Notes: a model not told the origin generated them from the sequence alone. A stretch of DNA of 64,000 nt from Aeromicrobium sp. (GCF_023146395.1 NZ_JAGLCD010000002.1:1-64000); one strand, 5' to 3'; shown: positions 8,435-18,103, counted from the stretch's first letter. Numbers and translations are program-made.

Positions 8435-9181
8435 ATGAGCTCACTGGAATCCAAGACAGTTCTCGTCACCGGCGGTGCCGGGCCCGACATGGGCAGGCTC
8501 ATCGTCACGATGTGTCTGGACGCCGGCGCCCACGTGATCGCCGTTGATGCCAGTGAGAAGAATCTTGAGTCGCTCGCTGCGGACCGGCCCGATGTCATCG
8601 CGGTGCACGCTGACATCTCTCAGCCCGCCGAGGTCGATCGCGCCGTGGCGGCTGGTCCCGGCCCCGTCGATGTCCTGTTCAACCACGCCGGGATCAGTGA
8701 GAAGATCGGCGTCGTCGACGAGGTCGACGACGCCGACTGGGACCGTGTCATGAACGTCAACCTGCGAGCTCCCTTTCTCTTCTCGAAGCGCGTCCTTCCC
8801 TCCATGGTCGAACGCGGTGGGGGCATCATCGTGAACACAGCGTCGGTGTCGGGCTTGCGTGGAGCGCGCGGGGGAGCCGCCTATACCGCGTCCAAGTTCG
8901 GCGTGGTGGGGCTCACGCTTCACATCGCCGCCACGTACGGCAGCAGGGGCATCCGTTGTAACGCGGTCGCGCCAGGGGGCATGGGAAGCAAGCCTGATCC
9001 GAACAAGCGGGTCAACCACTTCACCGATCGGGGCCTCGAGCTGCTGAGCCGCGATCGCGGGAAGCCGGACACGGCGCCGGCAGAGCAGGTCGCGTCTGTG
9101 GCGTACTTCCTGGCAACCGATGCGGCCCAACGCCTCAACGGTGCCGTGATTCCCGTCGACGGCGGGTGGATCGCCTACTAG
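8435..9181 (+). CDS. Short-chain dehydrogenase/reductase (SDR)
   Basis: The product has 248 residues, preceded by AAGGAGAAGG. The nucleotide-binding glycine motif is VTGGAGPDMG (11-20), the conserved NHAG is at 83-86, the catalytic serine is Ser137, and YTASK supplies Tyr150 and Lys154. The C-terminal PVDGGW is typical of classical SDRs. It probably interconverts an alcohol and a ketone, or a hydroxyacyl-CoA and a ketoacyl-CoA. Asp38 at the end of the second strand favours NAD(H). The substrate cannot be told from the sequence. Confidence 0.88.
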   Translation: MSSLESKTVLVTGGAGPDMGRLIVTMCLDAGAHVIAVDASEKNLESLAADRPDVIAVHADISQPAEVDRAVAAGPGPVDVLFNHAGISEKIGVVDEVDDADWDRVMNVNLRAPFLFSKRVLPSMVERGGGIIVNTASVSGLRGARGGAAYTASKFGVVGLTLHIAATYGSRGIRCNAVAPGGMGSKPDPNKRVNHFTDRGLELLSRDRGKPDTAPAEQVASVAYFLATDAAQRLNGAVIPVDGGWIAY

Positions 9182-9228
9182 CAGAGGCGCAGGGGGCGCG
9201 ATCGCGTCACCCGACGAAAGGATGACGC

Positions 9229-10839
9229 ATGGATCGCGATCAACTTCATCTCGGTCGGACCTACGCCAGAGCGCGGTCCTTCTTCCCTGACCAGACCGTC
9301 CACTCGGTGGTCGACGGTGAGCAGCAGACCCTCACCTACCGTGACCTCTTCGCGAGGGTCGATCGTCTCGCTCACGCCCTGCGGGAGTTGGGGGTGCAAC
9401 CCGGTGACCGAGTCGCCACCCTGGGATGGAACCATCATCGGCACCTCGAGGTCTACCTAGCCGCCACGTGGACGGGCGCGGTCCTTCACACGATCAACGT
9501 TCGCATCACGGCCGCTCAGGTGGCCGCGATCGCATCGGATGCCCGGGACGTCGTGATCTTCTACGACGAGGATGTCGCCGACCTGGCGATCGCTGCTGTC
9601 CAGGCCCGTACGCCGGCGGTCGTGCCGTTGGTGTGCTTCGGCTCCGCGGGGACGGTACCGCCTGACGGTCAGGACGTACTCGACTACGAGGGTCTTCTGG
9701 CATCGCAGAGCAGCGATCCCTACACGTATCCAGAGCTGGGAGAAAGCCACCCCGCTGCCACCTGCTACTCGTCGGCGACGACCGGTACGCCCAAGGGGGT
9801 CGTCTACTCCCACCGGTCGCAGGTGTTGCACGCCGCGATGCTCAGCCACGTCGACACCTGGGGCCTCGGTCGGCGAGATGTCGTACTCCCGGTGGTACCC
9901 ATGTTCCACGTCAACGCGTGGGGTCTGCCCTTCGCGGCCATCGCGGCCGGAGCGACCTTGGTGCTTCCCGGTGCTCGTCCTCGCCCGGAGCTCTTGGTCG
10001 ATCTTGTCGAGGCCTTCGCCGTCACCTTGGTGGCTGCAGTCCCCACAGTGTGGTCGGACGTCTTCGACGTCGTTCGCCGGGATCCGTCCGTTGACGTGTC
10101 GAGCCTGAGACTTGCTGTGTGCGGCGGCGCTCCCCTGTCCAGGGCCCTGATCGATCAGGCTGACCGGCTGGCTGTTCCCCTCGTGCACTCCTACGGCATG
10201 ACGGAAGCATCGCCGCTGGTCCTGGTCGGCGAACGTCGCGCAGAGTCGAACCTTTCCGACGATGCTTCGACTACCCGCCGGCTTCGCCAGGGGCGCGTGG
10301 TGCCCGGAGTCGAGTTTCGCGTCGTGGACGACGCGGGTGGCGACGTCCCGTGGGACGGCGCGAGCATCGGCGAGCTCTGGCTTCGAGGACCATGGATCGC
10401 CGAGGAGTACCCGGGGGACGCGCGATCCGCTTCGGCCTTCACCGCCGACGGGTGGTACCTGTCGGGCGATGTTGTCACGATCGACCGGGACGGGCTCGTG
10501 CAGCTGGTCGACCGACAGGCGGATCTCATCAAGAGTGGCGGCGAGTGGATCTCGTCTGTCGACGTCGAGAACGCTTTGATGGAGCACCCGCGCGTGAGGT
10601 CCGCGGCTGTCGCCGGGGTACCCGACGAGCGGTGGCAGGAGAGGCCGTGGGCCTTCGTGGTGGTCGAGGACTCCTTCACGACTGATGACGACCTGCGTCG
10701 GCACCTGGACTCGCGGCTCTCCAAGTTCTGGGTGCCGGACAGGTTCGTGCGGGTCGACGAGGTCCCGCTCACGAGCGTGGGCAAGTTCGACAAGCGGGCG
10801 CTGAGAGCGAGCGCGGCGACGCTGCAGGCTGTTGAGTAG
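9229..10839 (+). CDS. AMP-dependent acyl-CoA synthetase/ligase
   Basis: The product has 536 residues. The adenylation motif is YSSATTGTPKGV (from Tyr180), followed by YGMTEASP, YLSGDVVTID and the hinge region KSGGEWISSVDVENAL. The C-terminal catalytic lysine is Lys519 in GKFDKRALR. The enzyme activates a carboxylate as its CoA thioester through an acyl-adenylate. It is one of three AMP-forming ligases of this type in the island, besides the more distant PaaK-like one. It closes the first operon segment, and a 125-base gap with palindromes follows. Confidence 0.9.
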   Translation: MDRDQLHLGRTYARARSFFPDQTVHSVVDGEQQTLTYRDLFARVDRLAHALRELGVQPGDRVATLGWNHHRHLEVYLAATWTGAVLHTINVRITAAQVAAIASDARDVVIFYDEDVADLAIAAVQARTPAVVPLVCFGSAGTVPPDGQDVLDYEGLLASQSSDPYTYPELGESHPAATCYSSATTGTPKGVVYSHRSQVLHAAMLSHVDTWGLGRRDVVLPVVPMFHVNAWGLPFAAIAAGATLVLPGARPRPELLVDLVEAFAVTLVAAVPTVWSDVFDVVRRDPSVDVSSLRLAVCGGAPLSRALIDQADRLAVPLVHSYGMTEASPLVLVGERRAESNLSDDASTTRRLRQGRVVPGVEFRVVDDAGGDVPWDGASIGELWLRGPWIAEEYPGDARSASAFTADGWYLSGDVVTIDRDGLVQLVDRQADLIKSGGEWISSVDVENALMEHPRVRSAAVAGVPDERWQERPWAFVVVEDSFTTDDDLRRHLDSRLSKFWVPDRFVRVDEVPLTSVGKFDKRALRASAATLQAVE

Positions 10840-10849
10840 TTTCGTAGGT

Positions 10850-10964
10850 AATTGCTTGCGCGCAATTCGATTATCGATCTTCTGATCTCTGGATCCTCTT
10901 GTGTTGCAGGTCACGTTCGGTCTAGTCTTTGCTTGCTAGCAAGGAACTAGGAAGAGGGTGGGTC
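10850..10964 (+). promoter_or_regulatory. Promoter region with two inverted repeats before the NMO-like gene
   Basis: AATTGC (10850-10855) and GCAATT (10862-10867) form an inverted repeat with a six-base spacer. A second, perfect palindrome CTTGCTAGCAAG lies at 10932-10943 inside the wider dyad CTAGT...ACTAG (10922-10950), 21 bases before the ATG. Its half-site CTTGCT is the one found in the longer operators of this island, but with no spacer. The A+T-rich bases 10860-10910 could hold a promoter, which would make 10965 the start of a second transcript. Confidence 0.5.
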
Positions 10965-12077
10965 ATGCAGACCAGAGTTGCCGAGATGCTGGGTGCGGAG
11001 TTTCCGATCTTCGCCTTCAGTCACTGCCGCGACGTCGTCGCCGCCGTGAGTCGAGCCGGCGGGATCGGGGTCATGGGGGCGGTGCGTCTCACCCCCCAAC
11101 AGCTCAAGATCGAGCTGGACTGGATCGATCAGCACGTGGACGGTCGCCCGTACGGTGTCGACTTCCTGCTGCCCAGCGACTACGAGGGCGATGACGTTGA
11201 AGCGCTCGAGCGCGAGATTCCGGCGGAACACCGGGCGTTCATCGAGAATCTCGAGTCGCAGTTCGGCATCCCGCCCCGCAACAATCCTGGTGAGCCCTCG
11301 GAGCTGGGTGGCGGTGATGGGCTGGTCAGCACCCACGCCCACGCGCGGGAGCTGATCGAGGTGGCCCTTGAGCACCCGATGGCTGTGGCGGTGAGCGCCC
11401 TCGGGCCGTTCCCGGCGGATCTCGCGGAGCGCTTCGAGCGGGCTGGCGTTCGCACCGCGGGCATGGTCGGTCAGGTCAAGCACGTCCAGAAGCACGTGGA
11501 CGCCGGCACCGACATCATCATCGCCGTCGGCACCGAGGCGGCGGGCCACACCGGAGACATCACGACCACGGTCTTGGTGCCGCAGGTCGTCGATGCGGCG
11601 GGCGACATTCCGGTCATCGCAGCTGGCGGTGTGGGTGACGGGCGTCAGATCGCCTCCGCCCTCGCGCTCGGTGCCGAAGGAGTGTGGACGGGTTCCATCT
11701 GGTTGACCACTGCCGAGAGCGACTTGGATCCCTCGGTGCAGGAGAAGCTGTTCGCGGCGACGTCGCAGGACACTGTGCGGAGCCGGTGCGCCAGCGGCAA
11801 GCCGGTGCGGCAGCTCGTGACCCCGTGGGTCTCGGCATGGGAGGACCCGGGCGCGCCGGTCTCCCCGCTTCCGATGCCGCTGCAAGGCTTGCTCGTGCGC
11901 GATCCGATCGTCAGCGCATGGGAGCACGGCGTCGACCCGGTGATGGGTACCCCGGTGGGGCAGATCGTCGGCATGCTGAACCGGCGAACGACGGTGCGCG
12001 ACGTCATGCTCGAGCTCGTCGAGGAGTTCGCAGACTCCACGCAGCGACTCATCGCGTTGAGCGGGATGGACGAGTGA
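10965..12077 (+). CDS. Nitronate monooxygenase-like FMN protein (2-nitropropane dioxygenase family)
   Basis: The product has 370 residues from the ATG at 10965, after GGAAGAGGG. It is a TIM-barrel FMN protein with PIFAFSHCRDVVAAVSRAGG at the N-terminus, the histidine His195 in GTEAAGHTGD, and the phosphate-binding AAGGVGDGRQIASALALGAE. The family contains true nitronate monooxygenases and also flavin enoyl-CoA or dehydrogenase-type enzymes such as IpdC of steroid ring degradation. In a CoA-ester catabolic operon an IpdC-like redox role is as likely as nitronate oxidation. Confidence 0.8.
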   Translation: MQTRVAEMLGAEFPIFAFSHCRDVVAAVSRAGGIGVMGAVRLTPQQLKIELDWIDQHVDGRPYGVDFLLPSDYEGDDVEALEREIPAEHRAFIENLESQFGIPPRNNPGEPSELGGGDGLVSTHAHARELIEVALEHPMAVAVSALGPFPADLAERFERAGVRTAGMVGQVKHVQKHVDAGTDIIIAVGTEAAGHTGDITTTVLVPQVVDAAGDIPVIAAGGVGDGRQIASALALGAEGVWTGSIWLTTAESDLDPSVQEKLFAATSQDTVRSRCASGKPVRQLVTPWVSAWEDPGAPVSPLPMPLQGLLVRDPIVSAWEHGVDPVMGTPVGQIVGMLNRRTTVRDVMLELVEEFADSTQRLIALSGMDE

Positions 12078-12141
12078 CGGCGAAGTCGGAGCGGACGAGC
12101 GCAGTGTCCATCACGATGGATCTGGATCCTGGGAGGCAGAG

Positions 12142-13149
12142 GTGAAGTTCGGATTATTGCTGACGGCCATACACGACCGCAGTGTCGATCCCGTCCAGCA
12201 CGTCGCTGAGCATGAAGACGCGATGCGCCGTGCCGGAGAGCTCGGTGTCGACACGGTCTTCGTAGGGCAGCACTTTCTGGGGTCCGAGCTCCGGTTCTAC
12301 CAGCCGATCCCGTACCTGGCGCACCTGGCCACCTTCGCGCCCGACGTCCGCGTCGCGACGGGCATCGCACTCCTGTCGCTCGTCAATCCGGTCGAGGCGG
12401 CGGAGCAGGTGGCGACCCTGGACGTCGTGACGCGAGGCCGCGCTGTCTACGGCGTGGGCCTCGGATACTCCGAGAAGGAGTTCGCGGCCTTCGGGGTCGA
12501 TCGGAAGACGCGTGCTGCGAGGTTTGCGGAGTCCATCAGCGTGATTCGGCAACTGTGGAGCGGCGACCCGGTGCAGCATGCGGGTCGCTTCTTCCAGCTC
12601 GACGACGCACATCCGTCCGTTCTGCCGCTCCAGCCCGGCGGACCTCCGATCTGGTTGGGCGGGCAGTCGGAACCAGCGGTGCGGCGGGCCGCCCGCATCG
12701 GCGATGCCTGGTACGTCGCTCCGTTCGTCCGTCACGACGACCTGAAGGTTCTGCGGGACGTGTTCCTGGAGGAGCGAGCGAAGCACGGGTTGTCGTTGGA
12801 CGGCGAGTTCCCGGTGCGGCGTGACATCATGATCGCCCCCACCGTCGAGGCGGCCCGCCAGCTCGCGTACGAGCGCAGTCGGGCTCGATACCAGACCTAT
12901 CAGAAGTGGGGTCTGGACGACGCGGCCCGTGCCGCGGCCCAGGAGGAGACCTCCCAGCTGGACCTCGAGGAGATCGAGAAGCGTTTCATTCTCGGGCCGC
13001 CGTCTCGATGCGTCGAGCAGATCCAGGAGATCGCCCAGTCGACCGGGATGACCGAGCTCGACCTGCGCGTCCACTGGCCCGGGTCCACGCACCAGGAGGC
13101 GATGGAGCAGCTCGAGCTCTTCTTCGCTGAGATCGCCCCGCACGTCTGA
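12142..13149 (+). CDS. LLM-class flavin- or F420-dependent oxidoreductase
   Basis: The product has 335 residues from a GTG after GGGAGGCAGAG. It has the luciferase-like TIM-barrel fold: FGLLLTAIHDRS at the start, VGQHFLGSE, GIALLSLVNPVEAAEQVATL and RGRAVYGVGLGYSEKEFAAF. The class includes FMNH2-dependent monooxygenases (including type II Baeyer-Villiger enzymes such as diketocamphane monooxygenases) and F420-dependent dehydrogenases and reductases. The same island carries cofC, an F420:NADP oxidoreductase and fbiC (34.9-39 kb), which raises the likelihood of F420. The sequence alone does not decide between the cofactors. Confidence 0.85.
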   Translation: MKFGLLLTAIHDRSVDPVQHVAEHEDAMRRAGELGVDTVFVGQHFLGSELRFYQPIPYLAHLATFAPDVRVATGIALLSLVNPVEAAEQVATLDVVTRGRAVYGVGLGYSEKEFAAFGVDRKTRAARFAESISVIRQLWSGDPVQHAGRFFQLDDAHPSVLPLQPGGPPIWLGGQSEPAVRRAARIGDAWYVAPFVRHDDLKVLRDVFLEERAKHGLSLDGEFPVRRDIMIAPTVEAARQLAYERSRARYQTYQKWGLDDAARAAAQEETSQLDLEEIEKRFILGPPSRCVEQIQEIAQSTGMTELDLRVHWPGSTHQEAMEQLELFFAEIAPHV

Positions 13150-13185
13150 CCGACCCGCCCTTCCACCACGGAACCTCGGAGCACC

Positions 13186-14295
13186 ATGAGCACCTCACAC
13201 GCCGATCCGCCCGTGCCGGCCATGTATCGCCGCACTCCTGACGAACTGCGCGCGTGGTGGGACCGGCGAGATCCGGAGCCGGCGCTCGAGCCGGAACTGC
13301 CGATCATCGACGCTCACCACCATTTGTGGGACCGTGCGCGTGAGCGCTACCTCCTCGAGGAGTTCCTCGAGGACGCGAACAGCGGGCACCGGATCGTGTC
13401 GTCGGTGTACGTCGAAGCAGGTTCGATGTATCGCGCCTCTGGCCCGGCCGAGGAGGCACCCCTGGGCGAGATCGAGTTCGCAACGGGTGTCGCGGCGATG
13501 TCAGCCTCGGGGCGATATGGAGAGTGTCGGGTGGCCGAAGGCGTGGTAGGACGGGTCGACCTGACGGTCGGGCGGGCTGCCGGAGTGCTGCTGGATCGTG
13601 CGCTGCACATCAGTTCGGGCCGACTGAAGAGCATCCGACACGGACTCGCGTGGGATCCGAGCCCCGGCATCAGTGCGGTGCGCAAGGCAGGGTCGAGCGG
13701 GACGTCCTCCCGATTCGCCACCGAGCGGCTGTCCGAGTCGCCGGCGTTTCGCGAGGGGTTCGCCGAGCTCGCGGCACGCGGGCTCGCGTTCGACCTCTTC
13801 ATGTTCCATCCACAGCTCGGGGAAGCCGTGGAGCTGGCGCGGTCCTTTCCGGAGACGACGATCGTGGTCAACCACGCAGGCGGCCCGCTCGGGGTCGGGA
13901 GGTACGCCACAGGGATTTCCGAGTCGCGCAGTGTCTGGCGCGACGCTCTCGTGCGCCTGGCCGCCGAGCCCAACGTCGTCATGAAGATCGGTGGTCTCGG
14001 CATGCCGCTGTTCGGGTTCGGGATGGAGGAACGCGAAGTGCCGCCCACGTCCGAGCAGCTCGCCGCGGCATGGAGCGCGACGGTCGACACCTGCATCGAG
14101 GCCTTCGGCAGCAATCGGTGCATGTTCGAGAGCAACCTTCCTCCCGACGGCCAGAGCGGACGCTACGTGACGATCTGGAACGCGTACAAGCGGATCACGA
14201 GTCTCGCCTCGGCGTCGGAAAAGGCGGACCTCTACCACGGGACAGCCGCCAGGACCTACGACCTGGTCCGTCCGACCACGCCTCAGCATGCGTGA
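13186..14295 (+). CDS. Amidohydrolase-2 family hydrolase (possible lactonase)
   Basis: The product has 369 residues. Metal-binding and catalytic residues of the amidohydrolase-2 family are visible: IDAHHHLWD (His44-His46), NHAGGP (His230) and FESNLPPD (Asp321). Relatives include 2-pyrone-4,6-dicarboxylate lactonase, sugar lactonases and decarboxylases. A lactone-opening step would fit a pathway with a Baeyer-Villiger monooxygenase. The gene follows the LLM gene by 36 bases and ends eight bases into the region before dppD, so it is co-transcribed. Confidence 0.82.
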   Translation: MSTSHADPPVPAMYRRTPDELRAWWDRRDPEPALEPELPIIDAHHHLWDRARERYLLEEFLEDANSGHRIVSSVYVEAGSMYRASGPAEEAPLGEIEFATGVAAMSASGRYGECRVAEGVVGRVDLTVGRAAGVLLDRALHISSGRLKSIRHGLAWDPSPGISAVRKAGSSGTSSRFATERLSESPAFREGFAELAARGLAFDLFMFHPQLGEAVELARSFPETTIVVNHAGGPLGVGRYATGISESRSVWRDALVRLAAEPNVVMKIGGLGMPLFGFGMEEREVPPTSEQLAAAWSATVDTCIEAFGSNRCMFESNLPPDGQSGRYVTIWNAYKRITSLASASEKADLYHGTAARTYDLVRPTTPQHA

Positions 14296-14323
14296 CAAGA
14301 CCGGAAGAGGAGCAGAGACGACC

Positions 14324-15352
14324 ATGACCGACGTGTTGGTGGAGCCCGAGGTCGCCAGCGACCCCCTGGCGCCTGTGCTCAAAATCGAGTGCCTCAATGT
14401 CGACTTCCATACAATCGACGGTTGGGTCCGGGTCGTCGATGACGTGAGCCTCGTCGTGCCCGCGGGCACGACCGTAAGGCTGGTCGGCGAGTCGGGGTCG
14501 GGCAAGACCGTCACGTCGCTCGCTGCGATCGGACTCCTGCCGCCGGACACGACCCGGGTGACGGGGTCGATCCGCCTGGCCGGCGAGGAGCTGGTGGGTG
14601 CGTCGTCGGCTCGTCTGTCCAGGCGACGTGGTCGCGACGTCGCGATGGTGTTCCAGGAACCACGGCGCAGTCTCGATCCTGTGTTCACGGTGGGCTACCA
14701 GATCGCCGAGGTCCTTCGGAGGCACGAGGGGCTTGACCGTCGCGCCGCGCGATCTCGCGCCGTCGAGATGTTGGACAGGGTCGGCATCGCGGACGCCGAA
14801 CGGAGATTCGGCGCCTATCCGCACGAGTTCAGCGGCGGCATGTGCCAACGGGTGATGTTGGCGATCGCTCTCGCGTGCCGACCGCGTCTGCTGATCGCCG
14901 ACGAGGCGACGACAGCGCTGGACGTGACGGTGCAGAAGGAGATGCTCGCGCTGATGAACGACCTCCAGGACGAGCTCGGGGTGGCCATCTTGTTCATCAC
15001 CCACGACTTGAGTGTCGTGGCCGAGACCTGTGACTGGGTCAACGTGATGTACGCGGGCCAGGTCGTGGAGTCGACCGCGGTCGATCGGCTCTTCCACGAA
15101 CCGCGGCACCCGTACACCGAGGGGCTCCTGGCCGCGATCCCGGACCCGCAGCGCCGGCGACTCCAGGCCATCCCCGGGGTGGTCCCTGCTCCTACGAGCT
15201 GGCCGACGGGATGCCGGTTCTCCCCCCGATGTGATTACGCCCGCGAGGGCGTCTGCACGTCCGGGGCGATTCCCCTCGAGCCGGCCGGCGGCGCACAGCT
15301 GACCCGTTGTGCCCGTCATGCCGAGATCGAGCTGAAGGGTGTCCTCGCATGA
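14324..15352 (+). CDS. dppD: ABC transporter ATP-binding protein, DppD/OppD type
   Basis: The product has 342 residues from the ATG at 14324, which follows GGAAGAGGAG. An ATG at 14288 inside the previous gene is less likely. Walker A is GESGSGKT (55-62), the signature is EFSGGMCQR, and Walker B is [12 protein letters not shown]. The C-terminal oligopeptide/dipeptide extension has the Cys-rich [15 protein letters not shown]. It energises import through the permeases encoded downstream. The stop overlaps the dppF start as ATGA. No binding protein is next to it, and the only family-5 one in the window is at 40824-42377. Confidence 0.9.
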   Translation: MTDVLVEPEVASDPLAPVLKIECLNVDFHTIDGWVRVVDDVSLVVPAGTTVRLVGESGSGKTVTSLAAIGLLPPDTTRVTGSIRLAGEELVGASSARLSRRRGRDVAMVFQEPRRSLDPVFTVGYQIAEVLRRHEGLDRRAARSRAVEMLDRVGIADAERRFGAYPHEFSGGMCQRVMLAIALACRPRLLIADEATTALDVTVQKEMLALMNDLQDELGVAILFITHDLSVVAETCDWVNVMYAGQVVESTAVDRLFHEPRHPYTEGLLAAIPDPQRRRLQAIPGVVPAPTSWPTGCRFSPRCDYAREGVCTSGAIPLEPAGGAQLTRCARHAEIELKGVLA

Positions 15353-16215
15353 GTCCGCTCCTCGTCGCGAACGGCCTGCACAAGTCGTACCCGCAGGGCC
15401 GCAGCCTGTGGGGGCGGGCTCGGCCGGCCCAAAGCGTCGTGCGCGACGTGTCCTTCCACGTCGATCGAGGCGAGACCTTGGGGATCGTCGGAGAGACAGG
15501 AGCGGGCAAGTCGACCGTGGGGCGCATGGTTCTACGGCTCGTGGAGGCCGACAGTGGACACGTCAGTTTCGATGGCACGGATCTGTCGACTCTGAGTCCT
15601 GCTTCCTTGCGCCGTATGCGTCAACGGATGACCATGATCTTCCAGGACCCCTTCAACTCGCTGGACCCGCGGATGACGCTCCGCGCCGCAGTCCGGGAGC
15701 CGCTGACCCTGCACACGAGTCTTGGTGGCGCCGAGAAGGAGGCGCGGGTCCGCGAGCTCCTCGAGCGGGTCGGGATGCGGCAGGACCACCTGGACCGGTA
15801 TCCCCGTGAGTTCTCCGGAGGTCAGCTGCAGCGGATCGCCATCGCACGAGCTCTGGCTGCGGATCCGGACTTCATCGTGTGTGACGAGCCCGTGGCCGCG
15901 CTGGATCTCTCGATCCAGGCGCAGGTGCTGAACCTCCTCCTCGACCTGCAACAGGAGCGAGGTCTGAGCTACCTCTTCATCTCGCACGACCTGTCCCTGG
16001 TGCGCTTCCTCGCCCACCGCGTGGCGGTGATGTCGCAGGGAGTGATCGTCGAGCAGGGAACGCCTGAGGAGGTCTTCACCGACCCGAAGCACCCCTACAC
16101 CCGGGCGCTGGTCTCGGCGATCCCCACACCGCGGCCCACGCGCGTGTCCAGGTGGCCGGCCGGGTTCCCCGCGCCTGGGCCGTCGCGACCTGCGACGGAG
16201 AGGAGGTCTCGATGA
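15349..16215 (+). CDS. dppF: ABC transporter ATP-binding protein, DppF/OppF type
   Basis: The product has 288 residues from the ATG at 15349, overlapping the dppD stop. Walker A is GETGAGKST (48-56), the signature is EFSGGQLQR, and the Walker B region is FIVCDEPVAALD with FISHDLSLVRFLAHR after it. The C-terminal extension is short and ends Pro/Arg-rich without the cysteine motif of DppD. The start fits the family ([16 protein letters not shown]). It forms a heterodimer with DppD and overlaps dppB as ATGA. Confidence 0.9.
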   Translation: MSPLLVANGLHKSYPQGRSLWGRARPAQSVVRDVSFHVDRGETLGIVGETGAGKSTVGRMVLRLVEADSGHVSFDGTDLSTLSPASLRRMRQRMTMIFQDPFNSLDPRMTLRAAVREPLTLHTSLGGAEKEARVRELLERVGMRQDHLDRYPREFSGGQLQRIAIARALAADPDFIVCDEPVAALDLSIQAQVLNLLLDLQQERGLSYLFISHDLSLVRFLAHRVAVMSQGVIVEQGTPEEVFTDPKHPYTRALVSAIPTPRPTRVSRWPAGFPAPGPSRPATERRSR

Positions 16216-17156
16216 TTGCGTACGCAGCTCGGAGGCTCCTCAGCGCCGTTCCGCTGCTCTTCTTCCTGAGCCTGTTCGTGTTCCTGCTCTTCGAGCTGAT
16301 GCCGGCGGACGCGGCCGTGATCAGCGCGGGTGAGAACGCAACACCCGAGCAGATCGAGCAGGTCCGCGAGAACCTCGGGCTCAACGAGCCGTTGTGGTCG
16401 CGCTACTTCGACTGGGCCGGAGGGCTCCTCCACGGGGATCTGGGAACGTCCCTGTTCAGCTCACAGTCCGTGACGTCGACCATCCTGGAGCGTCTGCCCG
16501 TGACCGCGTCGTTGGCGCTCGTCTCGATGGTGCTCGTGGTGCTGATCGGGCTGCCGCTCGGCGTCATGGCGGCGCGTCACCCCAACTCGTGGCTGGACCG
16601 TGGCCTGAGCTCATTCGCCTCCTTGTGCATGTCGGTGCCTCCGTTCGTGCTCGGTCTTCTGCTGGCCGTCGCCTTCGGGATCCTTCTGCCGTGGTTCCCT
16701 CCGACCGGGTACACCTCCGTGGCTGACGGCGGGATCAGTGGCTGGCTGAGCAGCCTCGTTCTCCCCGCGATCGCCGTCGCTGCCGTCCCGATCGCGGAGC
16801 TCGCGCGCCAGACTCGCGGCTCGTTCCTCGACGTCCTCGGCGCCGACCACGTGCGAGCCACCCGGGCGAAGGGCATGCCGGAGGGATCGGTCGTCCTGAA
16901 GCACGGAGCGAAGAACGCGGCGGTACCCATCGTCACGGTGCTAGGCCTGCAGGTGAACCGGATTCTCGGAGGGAGCGTCACGGTGGAGTTCGTCTTCGCC
17001 CTGCCCGGCTTCGGCGCACTCGCGGTGAGATCGGTGGTGCAACAGGATCTGCCGATGGTGCTCGGGATCGTGGCGGTCTCCGCCGTGATCGTGGTCGTGG
17101 TGAACATCCTGACCGATCTGTCCTACGGGCTTCTCAATCCCAGGATGCGGCGATGA
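16212..17156 (+). CDS. dppB: ABC transporter permease, DppB/OppB type
   Basis: The product has 314 residues from the ATG at 16212, after GGAGAGGAGG. The first membrane helix is LLSAVPLLFFLSLFVFLLFE, with about five more behind it. The periplasmic loop after helix 1 (ENLGLNEPLWSRYFDWAGGL) is typical of DppB. The coupling region is IAELARQTRGSFLDVLGADH, then VRATRAKGM. Start and stop both overlap neighbours as ATGA, so dppD-F-B-C form a single transcription unit. Confidence 0.9.
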   Translation: MIAYAARRLLSAVPLLFFLSLFVFLLFELMPADAAVISAGENATPEQIEQVRENLGLNEPLWSRYFDWAGGLLHGDLGTSLFSSQSVTSTILERLPVTASLALVSMVLVVLIGLPLGVMAARHPNSWLDRGLSSFASLCMSVPPFVLGLLLAVAFGILLPWFPPTGYTSVADGGISGWLSSLVLPAIAVAAVPIAELARQTRGSFLDVLGADHVRATRAKGMPEGSVVLKHGAKNAAVPIVTVLGLQVNRILGGSVTVEFVFALPGFGALAVRSVVQQDLPMVLGIVAVSAVIVVVVNILTDLSYGLLNPRMRR

Positions 17157-18103
17157 GACGGAGACGAGAGATGACCATCGATGAAGCATCCGGGGCGACT
17201 CGGGAACGACGCCGGCTGCGGGAGCGCAGGGGCGTGCGGCAGTTCGTGGCAAACCGTGCGGCCGTGGTGTCCGTCTGCTTCCTGCTCGCGCTGGTGCTGC
17301 TGGCCTTCCTGGCGCCCCTCGTGGCGACTCATGATCCGGACGAGCAGAACTTGCTCAACAAGTTCCAGAGTCCATCAGCAGAGCACTGGTTGGGAGCGGA
17401 CCTGTACGGGCGCGACCTCTTCAGCCGCCTGGTGTACTCGTCGCGGGTGACGCTGCTGGCCATGCTCCAAGGCCTCGCAGTCGCGAGCAGTCTCGGCATC
17501 ACCCTGGGGCTCATCGCCGGCTACGCGGGCGGCGTCGCCGACGCGCTCCTGAGTCGTGTCTCGGACGCGATCATGGCGCTGCCGCCGATGATCCTGGCCT
17601 TGGCAATTGCGGGCATCCTGGGAGCAGGCCTCACCAATGCGATGATCGCGATCGGTGTGGTCCTGGCGCCTCCTCAGTTCCGGCTTGCTCGTGGTGCTGC
17701 TCAGTCGGTGGCGTCGGAGACCTACATCGAGGCGTGTCGCGCGATCGGATGCTCGCCTGGGCGCATCCTCTGGCGTCACGTCCTGCCCAACATCAGTTCG
17801 CCCCTGCTGATCCAGACGACCTTCGCCGCTGGAGTCATCGTCATCGCCGAGGCCAGTCTCAGCTTTCTCGGACTCGGGGTCCAGCCACCGCAGTCCAGCT
17901 GGGGCGTCATGCTGCGCGCCGCCTTCGACAGCATTTACCAAGCGCCATGGATGGTCCTGGCGCCGACCGTGATGATCAGTCTGACGATCCTGGCCCTGTC
18001 GACCTTCGGTGACGGTCTGAGAGATTCGCTGGAGGGGCGTGGGCGCACCAGGTCGAAGCGACGTCGTGAGCGGGTGGAATCGGCAGCTCGATCGTCGGTC
18101 TGA
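17153..18103 (+). CDS. dppC: ABC transporter permease, DppC/OppC type
   Basis: The product has 316 residues. The start is the overlapping ATG at 17153, and an ATG at 17171 is possible. A basic cytoplasmic N-terminus (RERRRLRERRGVRQF) is followed by the first membrane helix and the DppC hallmark HWLGADLYGRDLFSRLVYSS, and then five more helices. The coupling helix region is ETYIEACRAIGCSPGRILWR. It pairs with DppB. The family carries dipeptides but also other small solutes, and the location suggests uptake of the pathway substrate. Confidence 0.9.
   Translation: MRRRREMTIDEASGATRERRRLRERRGVRQFVANRAAVVSVCFLLALVLLAFLAPLVATHDPDEQNLLNKFQSPSAEHWLGADLYGRDLFSRLVYSSRVTLLAMLQGLAVASSLGITLGLIAGYAGGVADALLSRVSDAIMALPPMILALAIAGILGAGLTNAMIAIGVVLAPPQFRLARGAAQSVASETYIEACRAIGCSPGRILWRHVLPNISSPLLIQTTFAAGVIVIAEASLSFLGLGVQPPQSSWGVMLRAAFDSIYQAPWMVLAPTVMISLTILALSTFGDGLRDSLEGRGRTRSKRRRERVESAARSSV

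Noticed and set aside
10965-12077. Nitroaromatic degradation as the purpose of the island
   Set aside because: The NMO-like, LLM and npdG genes hint at it, but no nitro-specific hydride transferase set is recognisable. The P450, BVMO, ligases and retro-aldolase point more to alicyclic or side-chain chemistry.
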